Shown: positions 25,298-34,465 of the stretch, piece after piece | Position numbering within the stretch: the first letter of the stretch is position 1 | Layout: each line of letters starts with the position of its first letter | Assembly (NCBI GenBank): GCA_903875215.1 | Contig: CAIQVH010000017.1 | Span: forward strand, 123,965-187,964 | Origin: an uncultured Anaerolineae bacterium | GTDB taxonomy: Bacteria > Chloroflexota > Anaerolineae > Anaerolineales > Villigracilaceae | Reading direction: 5' to 3' | Length of the DNA: 64,000 bases | The notes under the pieces: generated by a model | Told to the model about the DNA's origin: nothing | The model's input: only the letters and a program-made list of their open reading frames with translations | Database searches by the model: none | Position numbers and translations under genes: made by a program

Positions 25298-26784
25298 AAG
25301 GATTCTTTCCTGACTTCACGCCAGCTAGAATAAAACAAGAATAATGCAGTGGTAAGGGTCAACCCCAAACCAATCAACAAGGTATTGGTATACGGAAGAT
25401 CGATATGATTAACAACCGAATTACCAGCAATATTGAGTACCACCGGTTCAAAATAAGGTTTGATTTCTACTGGTCGCCAAACCTTCAAATTGCTCCACAG
25501 GTCAATCAACATCAAGCCAAAAGTGATGAAGTAGATCGTTTTTTGATCTACGCCAGGTTTACGGGCATCCCACCATTGCTGGAAAGCAATGGCAGCCATC
25601 AGCAACAACCAGACCAGCGGAACACCGGCAATCCTCATCGTGGCACGCTCGCTGGCAAAGAGAGGAATATCGGTCAGTCGAACAAGCCAGTAGGTTGAAT
25701 CAATCGCCAGGGCCAACAGCACAAATGTCGGAAGAATAAATGGCCGAAATCGAAGCCCGCTGCCTTGCAGCCAACGATATACTCCAAAGTACAGGAGAAA
25801 TCCGGTTCCCAGGATTCCGATGTAGATGTTGAAATCCCAATAGTTTTCCGAATACAGGTTGAGGGAGAAATATTTTATTGGAGACTCTGTCGGAAGTTGG
25901 ATAAAGCTCATTGAATAAAGCAAATGAGCTAGGGATGGATATCCATAAACCGCATTAAATATAGCCTTCTTATGATAGTCAGCCAATTGTAGAACCGGAG
26001 GCAATAAACGTACAGCACTCAACAGGCCGGCCGATGCAATGGCGATCCAGATCCATTTGGAGCGGCGCCACAGCACTAAAGCAAAAATACCCATGTAAAT
26101 TAGCAACCAGACAAAATGATGCTGTGAACCCGCCAGCACCATGTAAAACAGTAAAAATGACACTGACGAAACCCAACGCCAGCCCTGCTCTCCGTTCGCA
26201 AAGCAAATCATCAGCGCAAAGAAAAGCGGGAAAAGAAAATAGGCACTCCATGTGAAATGCCCAACGCTGTAGTGCGTCAAAATATATCCATTAAAGTTGA
26301 ATAAGAAAAATAAAGCAGAAAAAACCGCCAAAGATAAGTTATATTTTCTGCGGAACCACAAAAGCCCGAGAAAGCCAATGGAGTAATGAAAAAGTATATC
26401 GAAAAAAATATAGTTTTGGATCGTCGTGAACAATAAGAGCAGCATCTGGGGCGTGGTAATAACATCCGGCAGGGTAAAAAAACGATCTGAAATGTCATGT
26501 AGCGCGGCGGTATCCGCCATATGCAGTGGTAATAAACCATTTCGCAGAGCATCCTGAATAAAGTCGATGCGAGGAATATTGATGTAAGCCCAGTCGAAAA
26601 AATCCACCGGGGCTGTCCCCCAACTGAAAAACTTTCCCCATAAAAAAATCCCAGCAAAATACAGCCCAACGAGCCAAAGAGGGCGAAGAAAGCGGACTTG
26701 GTTTTCAATCGGAAAACTAAACAGCGCATCCAGCAAGATATTCAGGCTGACGCGGATTTTCCATCGCTCGAGCATAGCTCTCAT
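25294..26784 (-). CDS. Polytopic membrane protein, GT-C-like
   Basis: A 496-aa protein with about ten hydrophobic helices. An outer loop between the first two reads GTAPVDFFDWAYINIPRID, with acidic residues at the place expected for GT-C enzymes. The sequence is more AT-rich than that of most neighbours, which could mean separate origin. Both ends are coupled by ATGA, so it is translated with the two GT-A proteins around it and probably works in the same assembly step. Confidence 0.7.
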   Translation of the reverse strand: MRAMLERWKIRVSLNILLDALFSFPIENQVRFLRPLWLVGLYFAGIFLWGKFFSWGTAPVDFFDWAYINIPRIDFIQDALRNGLLPLHMADTAALHDISDRFFTLPDVITTPQMLLLLFTTIQNYIFFDILFHYSIGFLGLLWFRRKYNLSLAVFSALFFLFNFNGYILTHYSVGHFTWSAYFLFPLFFALMICFANGEQGWRWVSSVSFLLFYMVLAGSQHHFVWLLIYMGIFALVLWRRSKWIWIAIASAGLLSAVRLLPPVLQLADYHKKAIFNAVYGYPSLAHLLYSMSFIQLPTESPIKYFSLNLYSENYWDFNIYIGILGTGFLLYFGVYRWLQGSGLRFRPFILPTFVLLALAIDSTYWLVRLTDIPLFASERATMRIAGVPLVWLLLMAAIAFQQWWDARKPGVDQKTIYFITFGLMLIDLWSNLKVWRPVEIKPYFEPVVLNIAGNSVVNHIDLPYTNTLLIGLGLTLTTALFLFYSSWREVRKESL

Positions 26785-27671
26785 TTGATAAAAATAACCT
26801 TTCTAAAGCGCCACACCATATTCGACAGGCGCGCGGAATTCAACGCCAACAGCGGCCAGGATTCGATTCTGCGCCACAGGCGCGCGCGATCTAACTTTTG
26901 CGGCAAAATCCTGCCATCCACCAGGCGCTTATCGGTATCCAGCAGGGTGAAGCGCGTCACAGCGCGGCCGCCCGCCAGGCGGATGTTTTCATCCGTTTCA
27001 GGATGCTTGTAGTGCGGCTGTCCGCCCGGCAGGTGGGAATAATCGTGGTTCTGATGAATAATCATCACGTCGGCAGTGGCGTCGATGGCAGGGAATCCGC
27101 TCTTGCGGGCGTGATAAATCATCCAGTTGTCCCAACCAGCGCGGCCAATGATGAAGGCTGGTAAATTGGTATAGCAGGAATTGGGGAATAGGAAGTAGTC
27201 GCTGCCAGCGGGGCGATGAAGTTCGCCCTGGCTTTTAACTTTTGACCTTAGACTCTCCTGCCAGCCTGCGGAAAAATCCAATAAATCGGATTGATCCAGA
27301 TCCCAGCGTTGTCCCATTAAAACGAATTTTTCACTCTGCGCCGACACCTTTTTGGCCGTTTCGACGAAGTCATCCAGCAAAATGACATCAGCATTGACGA
27401 TGGCATAGAGCGGCGTGGAACTGGCCTCGCGCGCCAGGCGGAACATGGCGTCCATCAACGGCGCGCCGCTCGGGCTGCGCGGAATCTCGCGGAGATGCGT
27501 CACGCCCAACTCGGCGCAGATTTCTGCCAGGCCGGGCTCATCGCCGAGCAGAATCACCGACACATCCGGCAGTTTCGTCCAAGAGACGATTGCATTGCGC
27601 TGGATGCTGGCAATGTGCGGGTTGGTGAACGGCTTGGGCGCAGAGAAAACAGTGATCAATGGGGCAGTCAT
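26781..27671 (-). CDS. Glycosyltransferase-like protein (GT-A type, family uncertain)
   Basis: A 296-aa soluble protein. TVFSAPKPF at the N-terminus, YAIVNADVILLDDF (near residue 90) as a possible donor/metal site and MIIHQNHDYSH (near 205) are the best conserved-looking parts. This looks like a GT-A fold used in polysaccharide loci, but no CAZy family can be assigned. Residues 138-147 (RSKVKSQ) are encoded by low-complexity DNA resembling intergenic repeats. Coupled by ATGA to the membrane protein downstream. Confidence 0.7.
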   Translation of the reverse strand: MTAPLITVFSAPKPFTNPHIASIQRNAIVSWTKLPDVSVILLGDEPGLAEICAELGVTHLREIPRSPSGAPLMDAMFRLAREASSTPLYAIVNADVILLDDFVETAKKVSAQSEKFVLMGQRWDLDQSDLLDFSAGWQESLRSKVKSQGELHRPAGSDYFLFPNSCYTNLPAFIIGRAGWDNWMIYHARKSGFPAIDATADVMIIHQNHDYSHLPGGQPHYKHPETDENIRLAGGRAVTRFTLLDTDKRLVDGRILPQKLDRARLWRRIESWPLLALNSARLSNMVWRFRKVIFIK

Positions 27672-27673
27672 TA

Positions 27674-27723
27674 GTTACCAATTACCAACATACCAATTTA
27701 TCAATTACCCAGCTTACCAGTTG
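27674..27723. repeat. ACCAAT-type degenerate repeat
   Basis: TTACCAATTACCAACATACC and further ATCAATTACCC words fill the gap and include the last codons and stop of the SpsF-like gene. Confidence 0.65.
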
Positions 27724-28516
27724 TCCGCTCATCCACATCGGTCATGGTTTTGTGGCGGATCCCGGCGTTGATTTCGGCCAGTTCCGGGTTTTTCTGGACA
27801 ATTGCGAGCACATCGTACCATGTAAATTGCGTTTGATCGGGCAGACGGGAAAAAATCTCGCGGATGAAGGCCAGGTCTTCGGGCGTGTCCACCGTCCAGC
27901 GCAGGGAGCCGTAATCGGGGTGGTGATGCAGTTGGGCGACGCGAAATCCGCGCGGGGAAATTCCACGTGTCAGGTGTGGAGTGTCAGGTGTCAGGTGGGT
28001 TCCTTCATAAAGAAACGGCATAACGTGTTCGCGGTGGAAGGTTTCGGTCGATTCTTTCCAGGCGCGTTCAAGGGCGGCAAAGGTACAGACTTCCACATCC
28101 AGCCCAATCGGAAAACTGCGGCCAAAGGGCGGCGGCAGACGATTGCAGGCAAAATCAGCAGAAGTGATCAGCGCAACCGTTTGGTCGATAACCGCCGGGT
28201 CAATGACCGGGCAATCCGCTGTGATACGGACGACAATCTCAGCCTGATGCGCTGTCGCAGCCTGGTAATAGCGGTCGAGCACATCGTGGAGCGAGCCGCG
28301 GGTGCAGGGAATGCCGATCGAAGCGGCGAAAGCGGCGGCGGGGTCGTCGGACGGGTCGGTGGTCGTCGCCACAACCACGGCGTCCAGCGTCCGGGCAAGC
28401 CGGGTGCGCTCGACAACGCGCTGAATCATCGGCTGCCCGGCAATGTCCAGCAAAATTTTGCCGGGCAGGCGCGAGGAACTCATCCGTCCTTGAATGATGG
28501 CTACAGTTTTTGGCAT
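27701..28516 (-). CDS. spsF: SpsF/PseF-like cytidylyltransferase
   Basis: A 271-aa nucleotidyltransferase. AIIQGRMSSSRLPGK (6-20) is the CTP-binding signature of spore-coat polysaccharide protein F, a CMP-Kdo-synthetase relative; ITADCPVIDP (98-107) is the second conserved block. It likely activates the product of the NeuB-type enzyme encoded two genes upstream. Residues 173-184 (THLTPDTPHLT) are encoded by a CACCTGACAC tandem repeat, apparently an in-frame insertion. The ATG at 28516 overlaps the end of the GT4 gene by 16 bases. Confidence 0.87.
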   Translation of the reverse strand: MPKTVAIIQGRMSSSRLPGKILLDIAGQPMIQRVVERTRLARTLDAVVVATTTDPSDDPAAAFAASIGIPCTRGSLHDVLDRYYQAATAHQAEIVVRITADCPVIDPAVIDQTVALITSADFACNRLPPPFGRSFPIGLDVEVCTFAALERAWKESTETFHREHVMPFLYEGTHLTPDTPHLTRGISPRGFRVAQLHHHPDYGSLRWTVDTPEDLAFIREIFSRLPDQTQFTWYDVLAIVQKNPELAEINAGIRHKTMTDVDERTTGKLGN

Positions 28517-29592
28517 TTTTCGTAAGTTTCCAACAGCGTTTTGACGTTTTTCGGCCAATCGGCTTTTTGCTCGGCGGTGACGCGCGCACACCGGCCAATT
28601 TCGGGCAATTTCTCGCGCAACTCAATCGCCCGCAGGATTTTGGCGGCCAGCTCATCATGGTCGCCATCCTTGAAAAGCCAGCCATTCTCGCCTTCGCGCA
28701 CCCACTCACGATTGGCAGGAATCTCGGAGACGAGACACGGCAGCCCGCAGGCCAGCGCCTCCATCAACGAAACGGATGACCCGTCAACGTGCGAGGCCGA
28801 AAGGTACAGGTCGGCCATCTGGTAGAAGCGCGGCAGATCGGCGTTGCTGATTTGCCCGGCAAAGGTGACCTGATCGAGCACGCCGCCGCTCGACAAGATT
28901 TGACGAATGACCGGACCCTGGGAGCCGCCCCCGAGCAAAAGCAGACTCACCTCCGGCCTTTGTTGCGCAACCTTGACAAATGCCCTGGCTAAGACATCCA
29001 CGCCATAATTCAGTTCCCAGGAACGATTGCAAAAAAGAGTAAAACCCGACGATGGTCTATCGTCCATCGTTTGTGGTCGAAAATGATTTAGGTCAACGCC
29101 CCAGGGAAAAACCACCGTTTTAGCGGGATTCATCCCATATTCGACGGCTTTATCGCGCGTGACGGCGGCGTCGCTGGTGAAGTATGTACTCCGTTTGAGC
29201 GTATATCGGGTGGCAAATTGCCACCACCCGCCGCGATAAATATCCTTCATCAGGTCAAAACCCCACGACATGGTCAGAATCGGGCGGAATCCGCTCAGGA
29301 CGGCGATCAAGGCGCAGGTCTGGATCGGTCCGGCGTGGATCAAATCTGGTTTAATGCGCCGAATGATGCGGCGCAATCCCAAAACATATTTCGGCAAATC
29401 CCGCCAGCGGAAAACATCCCTGCCACCTTCCCACAAAACCTGTTCGATATTTCCAGGAACAGGCCGGTCTTCCGTTTGGCGCGGCCCACGCTGCAGGCGC
29501 ACGTAATAGACCTGATGCCCGCTTTCGGAGAGCGCCGAAAGAAAGCGGTGGTCGTGAGGGGTGTAATCGAGGGAAAAGTAGATGATTTTCAT
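28501..29592 (-). CDS. Glycosyltransferase family 4
   Basis: A 363-aa GT-B enzyme. The N-terminal domain opens MKIIYFSLDYTPHDHRF. The C-terminal domain has FCNRSWELNYGVDVL, a glycine-rich LLLGGGSQG, and YLSASHVDGSSVSLMEALACG with the EX7E-like retaining site. This is typical of GT4 enzymes acting on lipid-linked sugars at the inner face. The ATG at 29592 is preferred over a longer frame at 29619. It lies inside the second nonulosonate module. Confidence 0.88.
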   Translation of the reverse strand: MKIIYFSLDYTPHDHRFLSALSESGHQVYYVRLQRGPRQTEDRPVPGNIEQVLWEGGRDVFRWRDLPKYVLGLRRIIRRIKPDLIHAGPIQTCALIAVLSGFRPILTMSWGFDLMKDIYRGGWWQFATRYTLKRSTYFTSDAAVTRDKAVEYGMNPAKTVVFPWGVDLNHFRPQTMDDRPSSGFTLFCNRSWELNYGVDVLARAFVKVAQQRPEVSLLLLGGGSQGPVIRQILSSGGVLDQVTFAGQISNADLPRFYQMADLYLSASHVDGSSVSLMEALACGLPCLVSEIPANREWVREGENGWLFKDGDHDELAAKILRAIELREKLPEIGRCARVTAEQKADWPKNVKTLLETYEKCQKL

Positions 29593-29655
29593 GATTCTTG
29601 TGCGGTGTGCTACGTACAAGGTGCGTTAATGGTGTTTTGGAATGGCGCTTTTCAC

Positions 29656-30723
29656 TCACGCACCCAAATCCGTCCAACGCAGTTCCTTGCCGAGCGGCAT
29701 ATCGACCAGAGCCTTGGTGCCGATCACATTCGGGATCTGATCCGGCTTGATCGCGCCAGGCGTGGCAGGACGGAGCACGTCGATCATCTCGCGGGTGAAG
29801 GTTTCGCCCGCCTTGATCTCGCGCGCGGCACGCAGGCAGCGGCGCTGCACAACCTGGGTATCCTGCTCATTGCCGCCGATAAATTTATCCGCTGTGCCGA
29901 GCGCTCGTTCAAGCAGGCGGGTTTCATCCACCATATGCGCCCAATCTGCCGGGTTAAGAGCAAATTTATGGTCGGGGCCTTCGCGGTCATTGCTGTCGGT
30001 GAAGTGACGCTCAATGATGCGCGCGCCAAGGGTGACCGCGCCCAGCACGGTCGCGTTGCCATGCGTGTGATCGGACAGGCCCAGCACCACATCCGGGAAC
30101 ATGGCGGCGTAGGTTTTGAGCACATTCAGGTTGATGAAATCGTAATTTTCGGGGCTGGCGGTGTAGTTGGTGTTGCATTGCATGACGCACAACTGCTTGT
30201 TGATGCGCAAAATGGCATGGACGGCTTTTTGTACCTCGCCAATATTGGCCGCGCCAGTGGCAATGATGACCGGCTTGCCCTTGGAAGCCATGTGCTCCAG
30301 AGCCTCGATCCAGTCAATTTCACCGGAACCGACTTTAAAGGCCGGGATATACGGATTGACGTGTTCAATCGAGTCGTAGTCATAGGGCGAGGTGAAAAAG
30401 TCGATCCCCACCCGGTCACACTCCTCTTTCAGAAGCGGGGTCCAATTCCACGAGACCGAAGCTTCGGCGTAGACCTGCGTGACGGATTTCTTCCATTTAG
30501 CCTGGTGCGAGACCTGGGCATTCATGTGGGTAAACCCATAATCCGAGACGATCTTCGGCGCCTGAAAATGCTGAAATTTGGCCGCATCCGCCCCGGCTTC
30601 TTTGGCCAGGCGAATCAGCATTTTCGCCCGCTCCAGGTCGCCGTCATGATTGGCAGCGATATCGGCGATGAAATAAGTCGGGTGCTCGGAGCCGATGGTG
30701 TGATTACCAATTTTGAAGTCCAT
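29656..30723 (-). CDS. neuB: Nonulosonate synthase (NeuB family) with SAF domain
   Basis: A 355-aa NeuB-type synthase. The TIM barrel starts FIADIAANHDGD (18-29), and His219 (LSDHTHG) and His240 (ERHFTD) are the expected metal ligands. A complete SAF domain follows (about 291-352: RRCLRAAREIKAGE...IKPDQIPNVIG). IADIAANHDGD instead of IAEIGxNHNGD places it in a different subgroup from the enzyme at 5803-6687. GGAGG precedes the ATG. It would join PEP to an N-acyl sugar; the substrate is unknown. Confidence 0.92.
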   Translation of the reverse strand: MDFKIGNHTIGSEHPTYFIADIAANHDGDLERAKMLIRLAKEAGADAAKFQHFQAPKIVSDYGFTHMNAQVSHQAKWKKSVTQVYAEASVSWNWTPLLKEECDRVGIDFFTSPYDYDSIEHVNPYIPAFKVGSGEIDWIEALEHMASKGKPVIIATGAANIGEVQKAVHAILRINKQLCVMQCNTNYTASPENYDFINLNVLKTYAAMFPDVVLGLSDHTHGNATVLGAVTLGARIIERHFTDSNDREGPDHKFALNPADWAHMVDETRLLERALGTADKFIGGNEQDTQVVQRRCLRAAREIKAGETFTREMIDVLRPATPGAIKPDQIPNVIGTKALVDMPLGKELRWTDLGA

Positions 30724-30750
30724 TTTTCCTCCAGGAGCTGAAAAACGTGT

Positions 30751-32394
30751 TTATGGGCAGGTATGAACGCGGGCGCAGTAATCCTTGACTTCCTGCGTCG
30801 AGATATCATAAACCAGATACTCAAAGGCGATGACTTCTTTAGGGCTGAAATTGTCGCGCAGCCAGGCATACTGCTGCGGATCCGTCGTCACGCCAACCAG
30901 GGCATTGGGCGCAACCACAATTTTTCCTGCGGTGATGGTGCCAGGGTCAAAATCGGCTTGTGGATTGGCCTGCAGGTAGCGGATCAGGGCCAGTTGGCCC
31001 TGATCCCAATCCAGGTTGGAATCAGCCAGGTAACGGTACGCAAAACGCCGATCCCAGACAAGCTCGTTAAAGTACGGCAGGTAGTAAGGATAATAGGAAA
31101 ATACCGAAACAACCAGGTACGCCAGCAAACCGGCCAACGCGGCGGCCTGCCTGGTAGAAAATCTGCGCCAATTCACAAACAGACTGCCTGCAAAGACCTG
31201 CAAGAGCGGAAAAACGATCAGATAATACCGCAGACCCACCTGGGAATTATAGAAGAAATTGAAGTAGATCGTATAAAACAGTACTGGCAAAAGCAGGAAA
31301 AGTTCCTGCCGCCAGAGCAGCGCCCGCCGTTTGGGATCGGAAAAATAGACCCAAAGCGCCGCCAGCAAAAGGATCTGCGTCGCCAGCGGCTCCTTCAAAA
31401 GAAACGCGACGAAAAAATAGCCCCAAAAACCCTTGCCGGTGCGGGCCTGCCCCAGCAGATAATGGTTGCCATGCCCGGCCCCGATGCGTTCAAACTCAAA
31501 GATCCAGTCCAGGCCCTGCAAGTGCGCATACGGAACCGGAACCGGCAGCTGATTCAGCGCCGGAAATTTCTGCTGTAACCCGGAAAAGAAATCGTACCTG
31601 AAGGAGTACTCGCCAAACGGCGTCAGCGTGCGCTGGCCCAGGTAGGCCGCATTCAACACCAACACCACCGCCAGGCTGACCAGCCCCAACAGGAGCAGAT
31701 ACTCGCGCAGCAGCCCCGCCCACGCCCGGGGCCGGTCACCCCTGCCCTGCTGGCGAAGCTGGATCACATCATGGATCAACAGCGTCAGAAAAATCACCGG
31801 CACAAAAGAAATAGCCGTAAATTTGGTCACCTGGGCCAGGCCCAGGCTGGCGGCAAACAACACCCGGTTGCCCCAGGAACGCGAAACCGTCAGCCGCCAG
31901 GCGCAAAAGACCACCAACAACAGCGCGCCCGTTGCATACAGGTCGGTTGTAATCAACTGGGCATGCGCCAGGATGTTTGGATCAAAAACATACAACCCCA
32001 ACGACAATAACGCAGGAAAAAACCCATACAACCGGCGCGCAAAAGAAAACACCAGCCAGCCCACTGCACAGGCAAACAAGGTGGTCATCAGGCGCGCAAC
32101 CAGCTGCGAACCGAGAAAACGCTGCAACTTACCCTGCGGCAGCAACTCCGCCAGCGCTTCAGGCAGAGCATTCCAGGCCGAAACCGGCATGACGCTCTCT
32201 TTGATGCGCGCCGCGTTGCCCTTCAAGAGCCTCTGCCCATATTTATAGTGGAGAGGCTCATCAGAGGTAGTGGCGATTTGCCGCACACTGTAAAAACTAT
32301 GCGCAAAAAACGACAAGAGCAGCACCGCTGCGGCCAGGTTTTGCAGCGGCAGAGCATTCTGATGCGCGTCAAAGAAAGCCAGGAATCGCTTCAC
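30751..32394 (-). CDS. PMT/GT39-like membrane glycosyltransferase
   Basis: About 547 residues with some ten helices. The first outer loop reads TTSDEPLHYKYG (acidic pair typical of protein-mannosyltransferase-like enzymes), and the C-terminal DSNLDWDQGQLAL segment is characteristic of this bacterial group. The start is uncertain: a GTG at 32394, just after the upstream stop, puts the N-terminus close to the first helix; a GTG at 32481 would overlap the reductase gene by 83 bases. Confidence 0.8.
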   Translation of the reverse strand: MKRFLAFFDAHQNALPLQNLAAAVLLLSFFAHSFYSVRQIATTSDEPLHYKYGQRLLKGNAARIKESVMPVSAWNALPEALAELLPQGKLQRFLGSQLVARLMTTLFACAVGWLVFSFARRLYGFFPALLSLGLYVFDPNILAHAQLITTDLYATGALLLVVFCAWRLTVSRSWGNRVLFAASLGLAQVTKFTAISFVPVIFLTLLIHDVIQLRQQGRGDRPRAWAGLLREYLLLLGLVSLAVVLVLNAAYLGQRTLTPFGEYSFRYDFFSGLQQKFPALNQLPVPVPYAHLQGLDWIFEFERIGAGHGNHYLLGQARTGKGFWGYFFVAFLLKEPLATQILLLAALWVYFSDPKRRALLWRQELFLLLPVLFYTIYFNFFYNSQVGLRYYLIVFPLLQVFAGSLFVNWRRFSTRQAAALAGLLAYLVVSVFSYYPYYLPYFNELVWDRRFAYRYLADSNLDWDQGQLALIRYLQANPQADFDPGTITAGKIVVAPNALVGVTTDPQQYAWLRDNFSPKEVIAFEYLVYDISTQEVKDYCARVHTCP

Positions 32395-32398
32395 ACCC

Positions 32399-33316
32399 TC
32401 AGCCCTGTTGATAACTGCGCATTTTCTGTGGATAACCCTGTTGGGCCTGTGTATAAAACTGCGCAATTCCGGTGGAAACACCGGGGATTGCCTGGCCCAA
32501 ATCGGTGGATAACCTGTGGACAGACAACCGCAAATTGTGGGAACGACGCGCTTTTAAGCCAGATTCTTCGACCGATTTGGGGATAACCAGCGCTTCATCA
32601 AACCCAAATTGACGGGCAACCTGCAGCCCGAACTCGTATTTATTCAATGCCTCTGACCCGACAACGTGATACAGCCCCGAAAGGCCTTTATCCAACATCC
32701 GCACCAAAATCTCCGCCAAATCCCCGACAAAGAGTGGGCAAAAATGCACATCCGTGAACCCGTTGACTGGCCGCCCTGCCGCCAGTTGGTTATAAAAAAA
32801 CTCGGGCAAAGACCGCGTCCCCGAAAGGCTCCAACCAAAGAAGTTGACGCGCGCCACAATCGCCGCCGGGTTGACGGAAAGCACATTCTGTTCGCCGGCC
32901 AGCTTGGTGCGGGCATAGACGCTGAGCGGGTTGGGGACATCGTCTTCGGTGTAGAGACCATTTTTCGTGCCGTCAAAAACCGCATCGGTGGAAATATGCA
33001 CCAGCCGGATGCCGCGCCGGGCACAGGCCTGTGCCAATTCGCCGGGCAAATCCGCATTCAGACGGCGCGCTCCTTCCGGGTCGGCTTCGCACGCATCGAC
33101 ATTGGCATTGGCTGCGGTGTGGATGACGGCCTCGGGTCGTAAACTGTCGAGGAGACGGTGTTCAGCCTGCGGGTCGAGCAGGTCGGCCTTGTAAATTTCA
33201 AAGGGCGTGCCCGCCAGCTTGCTGCGGTCCACGCCTACGATGGTATGCGTCCCAATTTCCCGCAAGGAAAGATTGAGGCCTAATAGACCGCTGGCTCCTG
33301 TGACGAGGATTTTCAT
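32399..33316 (-). CDS. RmlD-like NAD(P)-dependent sugar reductase
   Basis: A 305-aa extended SDR of the dTDP-4-dehydrorhamnose reductase type: TGASGLLG (6-13), HISTDAVFDG (near 110), and YARTK (near 135) as the Tyr-Lys pair. It follows pseB directly and precedes neuB in transcription order. RmlA, RmlB and RmlC are absent, so it more likely reduces the 4-keto sugar made by the PseB-type dehydratase than makes rhamnose. That is inference. Confidence 0.88.
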   Translation of the reverse strand: MKILVTGASGLLGLNLSLREIGTHTIVGVDRSKLAGTPFEIYKADLLDPQAEHRLLDSLRPEAVIHTAANANVDACEADPEGARRLNADLPGELAQACARRGIRLVHISTDAVFDGTKNGLYTEDDVPNPLSVYARTKLAGEQNVLSVNPAAIVARVNFFGWSLSGTRSLPEFFYNQLAAGRPVNGFTDVHFCPLFVGDLAEILVRMLDKGLSGLYHVVGSEALNKYEFGLQVARQFGFDEALVIPKSVEESGLKARRSHNLRLSVHRLSTDLGQAIPGVSTGIAQFYTQAQQGYPQKMRSYQQG

Positions 33317-33342
33317 GGTCGGTAATTGGGTGGGCTGGGAAT

Positions 33343-33367
33343 TAGGAACCCGGGTAGCGGGTTCCTA
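33343..33367. repeat. Inverted repeat at the 3' end of pseB
   Basis: TAGGAACCC and GGGTTCCTA form a 9-bp stem around seven bases. The stop codon of pseB lies in the stem. There is no U-tract, so it may protect or separate message rather than terminate. Confidence 0.55.
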
Positions 33368-34372
33368 GCCTTCCAGAGTGCCGTTGGCAAAATCGGCTTC
33401 GAAGGGCGCGATGTATTTCTTGATGCCCTCAACATCCAGCCAATCGGTGTTGTTATCACTGGTGTATGAGAAACCTTCGGGAAGCGGGGTGCCTTCGTAG
33501 TGCTGGCTGCGGTTCCAGAGGGTTTCGGGCGGGCGGATGATGTACATGGTCTCGCGTTCAACGGCGTTGCGGGCTTCGTCCTCCGAGAGCAGGTCTTCGT
33601 GCAGTTTTTCGCCGGGGCGGATGCCGATGATGTCGATTTGGGCATCCGGGGCAATGGCGCGGGCCAGGTCAATGACTTTTGTAGATGGAATTTTCGGGAC
33701 GAAGACTTCGCCGCCTTCCATCTGCTCGATGCAGTTGATGACGAAGTGGACGCCCTGCTCGAGCGAGAGCCAGAAGCGCGTCATGCGCTCGTCGGTGATG
33801 GTGACTTTGCCGCTGGCGCGCATTTTGATGAAAAGCGGCACGACCGAGCCGCGCGAGCCGACGACGTTCCCGTAACGGACACAGGCATAACGTGTGCCCG
33901 AACCGGCAGCGTAATTATTGGATTGGATGACGAGTTTTTCAGCGACCAGCTTGGTGCCGCCATAGAGATTGGCCGGGCTGACCGCTTTATCGGTGCTGAG
34001 CGCCAGGACTTTTTCCACGCCGGCATCCAGCGCCGCTTCGAGGACATTGCTGGTGCCGATGATGTTGGTCTTGACGGCTTCCATCGGGTTGTATTCACAG
34101 GCCGGAACTTGTTTGAGGGCCGCGGCGTGCACGACGATATCAACGCCGTGCATGGCGCGCAGCAGGCGTTCGCGGTCGCGAATGTCGCCGATGAAGTAGC
34201 GCAGGCGCGAGTCATCGTAGCCGTGGACGCGCATTTCGTGCTGTTTGAGTTCGTCGCGGCTGAAGATGATGATTTTGCGCGGATTCTTTTCGGCCAGCAG
34301 GATTTTGGTGAATTTTTTGCCAAACGAGCCGGTGCCGCCGGTGATCAAGATCGATTTATTGGTCCAGTCCAT
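33365..34372 (-). CDS. pseB: UDP-N-acetylglucosamine 4,6-dehydratase (inverting), PseB
   Basis: A 335-aa SDR of the FlaA1/PseB family. TGGTGSFGKKF (11-21) binds NADP; the active-site residues Asp128-Lys129 (STDKAV) and Tyr137/Lys141 (YGGTK) match the H. pylori enzyme positions 132, 133, 141 and 145. It converts UDP-GlcNAc to the 4-keto-6-deoxy-L-AltNAc compound at the start of pseudaminic-type pathways. AGGAG lies eight bases before the ATG. The expected PseC aminotransferase, PseH and PseG are not in the window; an RmlD-like reductase follows instead. Confidence 0.95.
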   Translation of the reverse strand: MDWTNKSILITGGTGSFGKKFTKILLAEKNPRKIIIFSRDELKQHEMRVHGYDDSRLRYFIGDIRDRERLLRAMHGVDIVVHAAALKQVPACEYNPMEAVKTNIIGTSNVLEAALDAGVEKVLALSTDKAVSPANLYGGTKLVAEKLVIQSNNYAAGSGTRYACVRYGNVVGSRGSVVPLFIKMRASGKVTITDERMTRFWLSLEQGVHFVINCIEQMEGGEVFVPKIPSTKVIDLARAIAPDAQIDIIGIRPGEKLHEDLLSEDEARNAVERETMYIIRPPETLWNRSQHYEGTPLPEGFSYTSDNNTDWLDVEGIKKYIAPFEADFANGTLEG

Positions 34373-34465
34373 AATAGTTACTCCTGAGAAGATTCAATCG
34401 AACCGCGAAGGGCGCAAAGAGCGCTAAGAAATTCTTTTTGTGTTTTCAGCGATCTTTGTAGTTCG

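Noticed and set aside
33365..34372. Complete pseudaminic acid operon
   Set aside because: Only the first enzyme (PseB) is clear; aminotransferase, acetyltransferase and hydrolase genes are not in the window.
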